From: Phoronis ovalis
Taxonomy: Eukaryota; Phoronida; Phoronidae
Length of the DNA: 22,900 bases
Direction: 5' to 3'
Assembly (NCBI GenBank): GCA_028565635.1
Contig: JAOXYB010064278.1
Coordinates: forward strand, 1,750-24,649
A program made the translations under genes and the position numbers. This document shows, in pieces, positions 10,701 through 20,149 of the stretch. Under the pieces are notes generated by a model. That model did no database searches. It was not told the origin of the DNA and saw only the letters and a program-made list of their open reading frames with translations. The stretch's first letter is position 1; each line of letters begins with the position of its first letter.

Positions 10701-12824
10701 ACTGGTTCCATTCTATGTACAAAAGCCAAATATATTAAAATGAATTACCTATCTTCCTGTACTTTTGACAAATTGTCTGGTGTAAGGGGACTCTGTTTTA
10801 AACTCCGTGAGAAAACGTAAGCTGAATTTTTTAAATCAGCACCAGTTTGATTTATATCTCTGTACAAATCACTCCTGCCACTTTTACTACTTTTAAATCC
10901 ATCTTTCTTTGACATCAGTTTTTCAAACTTTTGTTCCAGCTCTAGTTGCCCTTCTACAAGTTGACTGATGTCATTGTTAACCACCTAAACAAATTACAAT
11001 CTCTGATATAAATTACAATCTCTGATATAAATTACAATCTCTGATATAAATTATTTCACATGCATTCTTATGGCCTGTAATAATTGCATATAAGGTCGTG
11101 TTTCAGTTTTTTCTCTAAAGAACATTTAAAAAAAAAAATATATAGTGTTATATAATAATATTGTTATTCTAAATCTTCACAAACACCATAAATAGAAGCT
11201 TATACACACAAACTGAATGTAACTGTTATAGTGAATTCACTCCAGGTGGATGCTGGATACAGACTGTTTTTTTTTTCAATTAGATTAATTACCATAATTT
11301 TTCTTGTGCTACTGATTGAACTGTATCACAACTTTCACCAGAACTGACTATATTTGTGGGATATTATATAATAACTATCAAAGTCACTATATACCTGTGC
11401 AGCATCGGAACGGCTTTCAAAACTGTGTGGCATTATGTGACCAAGAATCGCAAGCTGATCCACACAGTCTTGTAGCACAGTGGCTACATGTACAGCGTCC
11501 ACTCCTTTCAGCATCTAAAAAAAATTAACGATGTAATTGCTATTTATAAAAAAATTCCTAAGACTTCTGTGGTGCAAGTATAGTAATTAGCTTCTTGGAA
11601 GAGTAGATGGTAAGGGCATGTATCTGAACAATAATTCACAAAGGCACAAAGGGGGGGGGGGGTAAGAAGGGGGGGGTAAGAAGGGGGGGGTAAGAAAATA
11701 GTTACAATGACAGTAAGTTTACAATAATGACACAAATCAAAAAGGAAGTAATATTTATTATATATTACATGTAGGTACCAGCAGTAGTTTTTAAAAAGGA
11801 AACATGTGGTAATTAATCACTAACAACAGTGACAATAATATGACAATAAAATACAATAACCTAACAGCATCTTGCTGTTGAATCAGTAGCAATTAAAAGT
11901 ATAATCTTACGTCTACCATATACTTATTCAATTATCAAGCACCCCATAAGGCAATTATACATGCAAATACATGCAAGCAAACCATACAAAGCACCTATAC
12001 TCATCATACCTCACACAACAATGGATATAAGTACCAATACAATATTTTTTGTTTCTTGTGATAACTGCGAGACAAAAATAGTTGACTGGCATTATAGGTT
12101 TTGCAAATTAGTACCATTCTCCAATAAAATATTGTAAAACCAGTAATTTACGCATCAGAATCACATTTTCTACTTGGAATAGGCATACGTACCCATGACT
12201 GCCACACACAATTTTCAATACATGATTGTCTAATAAAGAGATATATTTTTAATTTATCCACTGAAACTTTTTCCCAGTGCCCAGGGTCATCACTTTTCCG
12301 CTGTTTTCACAATCCCCTTTCACTATGATGGTTTACATACTTACCGTATTCATTTTATTCGCAAAAGGATAGTATCTAGGCCCCTCATTTGAGTCTTGTT
12401 TGCTGGTTTCATCTGATGATGATGATGTCAAAGTTTGCAAAGATGCCTCAAGAGAAGCATGCTCTTTGGGAGAACGAACATGAGGAAAAAGTTCATTAGG
12501 TGCATTAGATGAAAATGGGACACTTGCTTCAGCACTAATCTCGTCTGCATTCTTTTGAATAAGTAGTCGCTTCAGGCATGTTTTACTGTTTCTATATTCT
12601 CCTTTGTATGAATCCAAATGAAACCTCGATTCCAACATTAAATATGCTTCTGATGTTGGAAAGAAAGTTGATGTGTTACTGGGGTATAGCATGACATTGA
12701 CTTTGGCATCAGACATAGCCGACAGTTTTCGTACAACTTCGTTTAGATTATCTGTTGTAACTTCTGTAGTTTGTACACCATCACATGGAGTGTTTGGACG
12801 ATAACTTCTTTTTGCCATATCCAT
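7767..12824 (-). CDS. IQCG: DRC9 / IQCG, nexin-dynein regulatory complex subunit 9
   Basis: DRC9 is a coiled-coil, calmodulin-binding subunit of the nexin-dynein regulatory complex of motile cilia and flagella. It pairs with DRC10 and is needed for normal beating. Ten coding exons on the minus strand join in frame: 12345-12824, 11395-11514, 10749-10984, 10294-10422, 9909-10020, 9455-9586, 9094-9168, 8542-8673, 8150-8251 and 7767-7877. They total 1629 nt and 542 residues. Diagnostic segments are [17 protein letters not shown] (exon 2), [15 protein letters not shown] and RNEMIAHLK (exon 5), [10 protein letters not shown] and [13 protein letters not shown] (exon 8), [14 protein letters not shown] (exon 9) and the IQ motif [13 protein letters not shown] at 507-519. 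A Lys-rich tail closes the protein. Exons 4-9 are charged heptad-like coiled coil. The human protein is about 440 residues; the excess is in the N-terminal exon, which is Ser-rich and poorly conserved. The start is the first in-frame ATG of that exon; MDM offers a second at codon 3. Confidence 0.95.
10992..11048. repeat. 19-bp tandem repeat beside a DRC9 splice acceptor
   Basis: Three identical copies of the unit AATTACAATCTCTGATATA lie at 10992-11010, 11011-11029 and 11030-11048, followed by AATTA. On the gene's strand the array ends about 5 bases before the acceptor of exon 3, so it occupies the whole branch-point and pyrimidine-tract zone. Confidence 0.95.
11651..11696. repeat. G-run/TAAGAA array, potential G-quadruplex
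   Basis: G12-TAAGAA-G8-TAAGAA-G8-TAAGAA lies in the first intron between DRC9 coding exons (11515-12344). The plus strand is the template for DRC9, so the G-rich strand could fold into a quadruplex while the gene is transcribed. The pre-mRNA would be C-rich here. Confidence 0.9.
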
Positions 12825-14176
12825 TTTTGTTTTACATTATTTATAGAAGATGGATGTAAATAATTTCCATAACTTTCTCGCCTGCAATTCTTACATGTTT
12901 TTTCAGACTAAATCATTCATTCACACATTCACTCAGTCATATTGTATGCTATACAAACCTATGAAAATAAAGTATTATAACTAAAGCATAATGCCAGTAT
13001 TGCAGTGTGATCATGACAGTGTGATTCATGACATGCAATAATATAGTCTACTACTAAGTTGGAAAATTTTGATGACCAGGCACACATGATGCCACACACA
13101 GTGATTACAAAGACCAATACATCTGCAGAATTGTCAAAGCCTATTTTGGTTAAGATAACAAGTCGGATTTTCTTTAGAGTATGGTCGTAAAAGTTGTAAA
13201 AACTGTAATGTTAAATCTATACTACTAAATCTCGAGTGTCCGTCTGTCTGTTTGTCACTCTTTCCACCAAATATCTTCAAAACTATTACATGTAGAATCA
13301 TCATCTTTTCACACATCGTAGGTATCGACAATGGCTCGGGTCCCTCAAATTTTGGGGTCAATTGGTCAACGATATCATATTTAATGGGGCATTTTTGAAA
13401 CTCGGCCTTACGTGACCTACATCTCTATCAAGATATGTGGTTTACCACGGGTGCCGTCTAGTGTATTATGAAATTTAAAGGAAAAATCTCGACGTATAAA
13501 TTTAGTCCAGTTAATGTCCTTTAAGTGTTATGCTGTTGATTCTGTGATACAGCAGAACACTTAGAAGTTTAAAGAGGTCAAGAAATTGAAGAATTGGGTT
13601 CATATGTCCAGATAATAACTCATCGTTCCTTACTTAAATACTTTAGCTAACCAAATCTTAGTTCGAAAATTTCAAGTGATCCCCACAACACCAGTTTAAT
13701 GAAATTAAGTAACGACAATAATCAAGTAGTGAAGATACCTTTATCACAAACGTTATACAACAAAATGCTTTTCTAATCAATTCTCTTACCTTTGTAATGA
13801 ATTTCAAACTAAACTTCCCACTAAACCTGGGCGAAATTCATTCTAAACAAGTAACAGTAAAAAAACCACGTCCAGTAGAACAATTGTTTATTTGGTAACT
13901 ATACCGACTGCGCATTCTGTGTGCGCAGCTGAGCTCAAGGAGCATTCGGACTTCGAGCAACAATACGTTTTTGTATTTACAAATACAAATTCTCATTGAA
14001 AAAAATCTATTAATTACACATCCAAGACTTATAAATTAATTTTATTTATTGTTTGTGTTAAATATTGGTGTAATGTTAATAAGACACAGAAAGAATATAA
14101 CTCACATTTGATATTTCATAAGTCATAAAATGAAGGATCCCTCGAGGCACTTACCCTACCCACAATTCAACATATT
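12825..14176. promoter_or_regulatory. divergent intergenic region between DRC9 and RPL35A
   Basis: About 1.35 kb separates the DRC9 start codon from the RPL35A transcription start. At 13908-13928 there is an inverted repeat CTGCGCA-N7-TGCGCAG, two NRF-1-like half-sites, followed by the E-box CAGCTG at 13926-13931. On the DRC9 side, the 100 bases before its ATG contain a 9-codon upstream frame (ATGGAAATT...) and a start-stop ATGTAA, so the leader may lower translation or be removed by splicing. An ATTGCAG at the head of that stretch is a weak acceptor candidate. I looked for an RFX X-box, expected for ciliary genes, and saw no convincing full site. A Helitron-like element occupies 13216-13461. 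Confidence 0.5.
13216..13461 (+). mobile_element. short non-autonomous Helitron
   Basis: The element begins TCTATACTACTAAATC and ends ACGG-GTG-CCGT-CTAG. It has the Helitron hallmarks: a 5' TC, a 3' CTAG directly after a small hairpin (13447-13457), no inverted repeats, no target duplication, and insertion between A (13215) and T (13462). Near the 5' end is the GTCCGTCTGTCTGTTTGTC run common in this kind of repeat. At 246 bp it cannot encode a transposase. The open frame at 13134-13361 (minus) overlaps it and is not a gene. Confidence 0.65.
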
Positions 14177-14213
14177 CTCTTCCTTTTCGCCATCTTTGAT
14201 TTTGGCCTTCGAA
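14177..14213 (+). promoter_or_regulatory. RPL35A: RPL35A non-coding exon 1: 5'-TOP/TCT initiator and YY1-like site
   Basis: The pyrimidine run CTCTTCCTTTTC (14177-14188) is a typical 5'-TOP and TCT-type initiator of ribosomal protein genes; the start is probably C14177 or C14183. CGCCATCTT (14188-14196) matches the YY1 core and sits just inside the transcript, as in many ribosomal protein genes. A donor GAA|GTGAGT ends the exon at 14213. There is no good TATA box. TOP mRNAs are translationally controlled by mTOR through LARP1. Confidence 0.7.
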
Positions 14214-14500
14214 GTGAGTAAAAATCGTGGCGATTAATGATAAATTTCTCTATGTATCTATAATTTTCTGGATCAATAATACATCTGCAATATAAAGTGA
14301 TTTTTATTTTACATAAAAACAGTCATATGTTTGTGTAATGTTAGGCGATGTTTGATATATGTCACGATGATAATTCCCAATGTCCCATGTTTCGTACCGG
14401 AGTTTTGTACAAGATGCCGTTACGTGGTAAATAAGACCTTATTTGTTTAACGGATTTGTATAATTATTCAGTCTGATTATTGTTTCAGGCAGTATCTGCA

Positions 14501-16168
14501 ATGGCCGAGTCAGCAAAGGCTGCAAATCCAGCTAAAAAGACTGGCAGGTAAGAAAGCTATAACCCTTCTCCGGTCTGACAACTATGGTCACTGGGTACTA
14601 AGTTAGTATTTGCCAGTTGTTTTTTTAACTGTTTACTTTTATTATACTGTCATGAAGCCATAGTATGGTCCTGTAGCTTGAATTATGGGACTTTACGGAT
14701 TGCTACATAATACCTTCATGGCCAGCATCCTTTGGCTGTCAAGCGGATCACGCGGTTGGCAAAATATTAATTACGTCATTATTTCGCTCTTGTTAAATTG
14801 AAAGAATGTAACAACAGTTGACTATGGTTAAGCCCAGACATTAGTTGAGAAGGTACGGAACACTAACGAATGGATTTATTCAGACTGGCCTGTGCTTAGC
14901 CAAAAGTAACTTGTTTTAAGTCTAACATTGAACCAATGCCATAACTGATGGACACTGATTGTTTAGTGGGATCTGTACTGTTTATAGTATTACTTAGCTA
15001 TATTTGTAATATAAACGTCAAACGTTCTTGAATACCATGAATAGTGTCTGAAATTAAATGTCAAATGCCATTATGTACTTTACTCTTAGAAGCTAATCTC
15101 AAGAAGTGGAAGACCTTAAACATTGAGAAATCTAAACAGTTTCGGTGTTCCACGCCTGCAGTAATGGTGTTTTTTTTTTGTTTAGGATGTATGTCAAAGC
15201 CGTCTTCACTGGTTACAAACGTGGATTAAGAAATCAGCATGAGAACACTGCTCTTTTGCGAATTGATGGGGTCCAAAAAAGAGACGAAACTGAATTTTAC
15301 CTTGGCAAGAGATGTGCTTATGTTTACAAAGCTAAAAAGTAATAACATAATAGCCTGTTCCTGTGCTTTCTTTTTAAATGAGCAAATGTGACATATTTCC
15401 CATATTACAGTAGTAGGTTGGACAGCTGGCCTTACTTGAAGTGGTGACATTGAAGATTTTAAAATAAATAAGTTTACCAAATTTGATACATGTTTTATAC
15501 CACAGACATAACTTCGGGAGCAGAATATAAGTTTGTTAAAGTTCCCATTTCAACATCCTCACGGAAGATTTGTCTTGTCCGAATGCAGGTAAATCTAGCC
15601 TATGTAGAGCTTCATTCATATTCTCCCATAAATAATATGGTTAATGAGCTTAACTAATTATTAGACATTATATACATTATTATTGCAGTATTTGCTTAAT
15701 ATTTCAGTAAAACAAAAACACCTGGTCATGATAAAGCTAACAAAATCCGTGTAATATGGGGCAAAGTGACCCGAGCTCACGGAAGCAGTGGGGCCGTTAG
15801 AGCCAAATTTAGGAAGAATCTGCCAGGAAAAGCTATGGGTAGGAGGATAAGAGTGGTAAGATATAGCAAACGATTTAAAACTGTTTATAAGAGGCTGTTG
15901 TAAAATGTGTAGGGTTGTTGGACTTGTGATAGAGGAAATCACACTGGTGATTTACTATTTTATTTAGGTTGATCAGCAAAAAATCAGTTACATACCTTAA
16001 ATATATGTTCAAAAGCAAATAGTCAGCCATATCTTTAAAAATTGTCAGTAGCTTGGGCTTTTGGTAATTTCAAGTCTCTTGTCATTTTTAAAAAACATCC
16101 AGGTGCTACATCCCTTATATGAAATGTTTCTGTTTTTATTTCAGATGCTGTACCCCTCAAGAGTCTAA
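14501..16168 (+). CDS. RPL35A: 60S ribosomal protein L35a (eL33)
   Basis: eL33 is a component of the large ribosomal subunit needed for 60S maturation. The coding exons are 14501-14547, 15186-15338, 15708-15855 and 16145-16168. All introns are GT-AG and in phase, totalling 372 nt and 123 residues. The match to the family is very strong: [59 protein letters not shown] and [17 protein letters not shown], ending MLYPSRV. The human protein has 110 residues. The extra ones are an Ala/Lys-rich N-terminus ([15 protein letters not shown]), a kind of extension I recall from insects too. The last coding exon has only seven codons and a stop. Exon 2 begins at 14489 with 12 bases of leader. ATTAAA at 16203-16208 is the likely poly(A) signal. 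The gene lies head to head with DRC9. Confidence 0.98.
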
Positions 16169-16209
16169 TTTGCTGTTTCAACTGTATATTATAATACAAA
16201 ACATTAAAA

Positions 16210-17382
16210 AAAATAATTGCCAATTTTGAGTTGTGTTAACTGTGTGTTTAAAGTCACTCTTGCTTGATATATTGTTATGAGTAGCTGGAAAATCTGGTAG
16301 TTATATAAATCAAATCTTCCAGGACAAATGTAGCCTGTCTACGGACTAAAGAAGGACTAATTGTCAACAAAACAACATCCGGTGTCAGAGTGTTCACAGA
16401 ATTGAAGTAACAATTAGTTTATGCTCAAATCATGCTAAAATTATGCTCTTCGGTATTTCTAATACTCCTCGGCTATGCGCTGGTTAATTTCCATCGTTCT
16501 TTCCATGGCTGTTGTAATAAGCTAAGAATTGCCTACAATAGTCAAAATAAAACTTTTTGACGTCTACATGTATATGATTGACACTGGTACAAATATGTAT
16601 TTGTGCTATATTTGCAGAATGTTCAAATATTGAGCTTTGCATATCTATATTTATTGGAACAATAGGGTGGCATTACCAACAGTGTAATTTATTCACCCGT
16701 CGGACTAACTCCGTAAACAACAGTATTTGTATAAATAGTACATTAAAGTTTATTAGCATTTTGGTAGACATAATCTCAGATTCATGTTACCACAGCTATA
16801 ATACTACAGATCAGTGTTCTCTATACACATACAACTATGAAACTACACGCTATTTAAGAGCCCCTTAAAGATATTGAAGTAAAACTGCCATGATGAGCTA
16901 GATAAAGTGTCAGAAGTGACGTGATGCATGCATGATGGATTGCTACATATGCCAATCAAATAACAAACACAGAGCTGCCGTGGGATCGACATGTACCGCC
17001 CACCTATAAACGATGATTTCGACATTATCCTTAAATCGGCCATAAACTACGTACTATGCGTTTAAAAATCATCACAAACATGTGAGCAGCGATAATTTAC
17101 GATAAACTGAATGCAGAACTGCTTTTTAAAATTCACTACTTATGCACACATCTCGAGAAAACTTGTGTACATTTGAATTAAGCTCTGTCTTCGAGTATGT
17201 CAAATCAAATATATGATTTTATTAACAGTGGACATAGAGTATTGTTTCTCCATAATATTGAAGATTCCATATTTACAGTTTGTTTACAAAATGACATTCA
17301 TACTCTAAAACGTGTAAATATCCACCGAAATACCAACATTTGTATAATTTAAAAGATTTGTTTTGGATATGAAATCAACTAA
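16210..17382. other. intergenic downstream of RPL35A
   Basis: No gene is supported. A short open frame after a possible acceptor (16320-16410) and an AATAAA at 16546-16551 are treated under findings. Open frames at 16578-16868 (plus) and 16843-17043 (minus) are Cys- and Ile-rich without any recognisable domain. Confidence 0.45.
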
Positions 17383-17610
17383 GTTGGGACCAACGGAAAT
17401 GCTTGATCTCATTTTTAAGCGACTTTAAAATGCCCACATATATAATTTATAGTGTCATGCTGTTTAGAAATTGTGAGTCGCGCAATATGTACCTATTTTC
17501 TTGGTTTTCGCGGAAGGTCATAGTTCAAAAATGAATTTGAGAAAATAGGATAATTCCCATGTGTAAACCCAAGTATTTTCCATTACAATGCTAATTCATT
17601 TGGTCCCAAC
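17383..17610. repeat. 228-bp segment bounded by an 11-bp inverted repeat
   Basis: GTTGGGACCAA at 17383-17393 is matched exactly in reverse by TTGGTCCCAAC at 17600-17610. Weaker similarity continues inward for about ten more bases. I see no target-site duplication, so this could be an old MITE or chance. Confidence 0.35.
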
Positions 17611-17654
17611 GTCAATTAAAAACTCAGTAATTACTAGAAGTTTCGATCTACTAC

Positions 17655-18087
17655 CTCGGGGGTACTTCCTATATCGGTCTATATATCCATGTGCCGCCCT
17701 TCAAGGTCACTTTGGGCTACCAGGATATTTCAGGGTGGGTCATTTCACTTCTGGGATATTTCAGGGTGGGTATTTGACTGCGTGAAGGGGATACTTCAGG
17801 GTTGTTGTTTTTAATTGAAGATACTTTAGAGCGGTCAACTGTCACGCATTTCGGTTAAAATGACTTTTTTGGAGATGTTGATTGTCCACAGCGTTTAAGG
17901 AGTACGATAGAAGTGGAAATGACCTTTTTTTGTGCTTGTCAATTTTTTCTGGCAGCACGGAGACGATTTCGGGGCCAAGGATATTTCAGGGTAGGTATTT
18001 TGTCAATTCCGGGGATATCTCAGGGTCAGGGTTTGGACCCCTGGGCCTTACACCCCTACCTCATATAAAAAAGAGTGCCCCCCCGGG
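17655..18087. mobile_element. CCCGGGG-ended non-autonomous element with six internal repeats
   Basis: The left end reads CCTCGGGGGTACTTCCTATAT and the right end, in reverse, CCCGGGGGGGCACTC, giving imperfect terminal inverted repeats. Inside, variants of GGATATTTCAGGGTGGGT recur in the same direction at 17723, 17754, 17789, 17818 (weak), 17979 and 18013. GGGTTTGGACCC (18029-18040) follows the last copy. From memory, repeats with CCCGGGGGGGTACTC ends and serial 'ggtat..aagggt' units are common in cnidarian and mollusc genomes. This copy is diverged. The open frames at 17588-17785 and 17882-18193 run through it and are not genes. Confidence 0.65.
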
Positions 18088-19662
18088 AATGCACCATATC
18101 GTTTATAGTTGTTTCCACGATGTACTTTTACACATAGGTGATTTGAATGTTGATTTATACATGCAGACATTAAAAAAAAATATCAGGAAATAGATTTCAG
18201 GTCATTGATTTTTTATAGATTGTTTGATTCGTTTGACGCCAAACACTTATTCCATTTGTTACATTATAGCATGTTTGTCTATTTTAAAACATGTTTGTTA
18301 CCTTGCACGCACCCATGACATTTTTCAGTTATAATGCGATCATTTTTAAGTGAATGATTGGAAATTTGATAGCCTTAAAAAGCTAGAATATGCTAACTGG
18401 CGACTTTCACATAGCCATAAACAATGTTTTTGTTTTCACTTGGTAACGGTGTAGAGAATTTGCTTTTTTGGAATATCTCATAATTATATACCCAAATTGC
18501 TGTTCAATAATGAAATGATGGTAGATGCATAAATGAAATAAACCTCTTATTTGCTTAAAGTTGGTATGTTCGTAATTATATGCGCAGAAAACGCCAAAAC
18601 ATTTGCGTTCAGTTGCACACCTGCACATCATTCCGATGGGATTTTTAGGGTCCGTTGATAGACTTTTCCTGATAAATCCAATAAGCAGAAAATACGATTC
18701 GTTTCAAAAATTATACATTTGCGTGGTCTTTCTTCTATTTAGAATTTATTTAGTTTACCACAGGTGCGAATCAGTGCGAAGGAAATTAATAGGCCTATCC
18801 TGGAAATTAGTTACCAGAGGACAATTATTCGTAGGAATAAATATCCAATGGGCGTTTATTACTAGGTTTAAGGGACCCGGTTATTTATTCCCGTATATTC
18901 CGAGCTGGGAATAGTCATCTAGACTACCAATATCGGGATCTGGAAGTTATTGTCCGATCCGAGTTCTTTTGTGGCGTCTCCTGGATATATTTTGAGAATA
19001 TATAAAAACTGAATCATGTTGCATGAGAAATCTACATGCAAATTAACCTGCGCCAACAATCTCACCAGTGTTTAAGAACTTATAATTAATTAATTTCTAA
19101 TTCAAATTCTTAACCTATATGCAAACTAGGTGTGCCATCAGATTACCGGAAATGTCGTGAAGGCTTCGCCCGCAATATGCGGAACAATATTTTTGGCGTT
19201 TATATGAAACAATTAAGAGCTTTAAAAATCTACCTGCATAGGGTTTTGCGTATTTGTGAGGGGAAAAATCGATCCATGAATAATGTCTCTGTTATAAAAT
19301 TATAGTAGGCCTACTAGTTTGATGTTTAAGAAATCCCATTCAAATGTATAGAGGTGTCAATTTAACGACCCTGAACGTCTATTTACCTGAAAAAATTAAG
19401 AAAGCGAATTTTGTCGCAAATGCAGGGTGTGCTAAAAATCAAGTCTGTATGTTAAGACGTTCTACCCAAACATGAATTAATTAATGACTGAGTATGATAA
19501 TGAAACTAGTAAATAATCAGAGTCAGTATAAAAAAACATTATTTACAATTGTCCCAATATTTGTAAATTTACTGCAAAACTAAGCCATTCTTTAGACGGA
19601 TCAAGAGTGTGACTTGGAATATATCAAGAACCCTAGGCTAGCAAATATTGTGGAATTATAAG
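18088..19662. other. AT-rich intergenic DNA
   Basis: I see no supported gene. The 103-codon open frame at 18603-18914 (plus) has no known motif, and one of this length is expected by chance in DNA this AT-rich. The minus-strand frame at 18407-18631 is similarly featureless. Confidence 0.4.
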
Positions 19663-20098
19663 ATGGGCGTCGTAGAGACACTGGTGAGGATTCAATCATG
19701 AAAATTAGATGGACCACATATGGTGGGATGAGGCACATCTTACTAAAAGGTGCGGAGAAGTTGATTGAAGCGCGAGATTCCTGTAAAGTTACGGACGGGT
19801 TGATTTACACTGGAGGTATTTTGTGATGATTTTAACAGCACCCCCATAAATCACAGATCTTTTATACCATTATTTTTTGACAATATAAAATCACTCCTAC
19901 ATAGTTTTTTTTATTTTTTAAGTAGTCACGAAAGTCGTGACAAAATAGCAGACGAAATTTTAAACTATAAATTTAATTTTGTATTTTCCTAGAAGCCAAT
20001 TCGAGTTATGCAACCAAGAAGATAGTGTACGCAGAACTACAGTGTTTACTTGATCTGACAGTTTTTGGACTGTACTTGCTACTGTTGGTGTTGATCAG
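19663..20098 (+). CDS. possible two exons of an unidentified gene (doubtful)
   Basis: Two candidate exons, 19663-19815 and 19993-20098, have AG acceptors and GT donors (GGAG|GTATTT and CAG|GTAATA) and join in phase. The first would encode about 51 residues, including MRHILLKGAEKLIEARDSCK. The second encodes about 35 and ends in a hydrophobic segment (LTVFGLYLLLLVLI) that could cross a membrane. I do not recognise the protein. The same frame runs upstream of 19663 for 21 codons but is broken by a TAA at 19659-19661, so this could instead be a decaying pseudogene. Open frames of this size are common here by chance; only the splice sites and phase lift it slightly. Confidence 0.25.
19925..19941. 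repeat. 17-bp perfect hairpin
   Basis: GTCACGA-AAG-TCGTGAC has seven-base arms and a three-base loop. It lies in the AT-rich stretch between the two doubtful exons. No function is evident. Confidence 0.6.
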
Positions 20099-20130
20099 GT
20101 AATACCACTATAACAGTTTGTTTTTATTTT

Positions 20131-20149
20131 ACTTCATACTGTATGAAGT
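20131..20149. repeat. 19-bp perfect palindrome
   Basis: ACTTCATAC-T-GTATGAAGT has nine-base arms around one base. It could bind a dimeric factor or be the remnant of a small inverted-repeat element; neither can be decided from sequence alone. Confidence 0.65.

Noticed and set aside
15226-15942. Minus-strand frames of 84 and 93 codons
   Set aside because: They are antisense to RPL35A exons 3 and 4.
15936-15953. 7-bp hairpin AAATCAC/GTGATTT in RPL35A intron 4
   Set aside because: Too short to claim an RNA element, with no box C/D or H/ACA motifs beside it.
16843-17043. First exon starting MADLRIMSKSSF on the minus strand
   Set aside because: A possible donor follows the first 13 codons, but no downstream exon or family match was found.
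17588-18193. Plus-strand frames containing repeated GYF/GIFQGG-like peptides
   Set aside because: The repeated peptide is simply the translated GGATATTTCAGGGT unit of the CCCGGGG-ended element.
18603-18914. 103-codon plus-strand frame
   Set aside because: No motif, signal or splice context. Given the base composition, one or two open frames of this length are expected by chance in the window.
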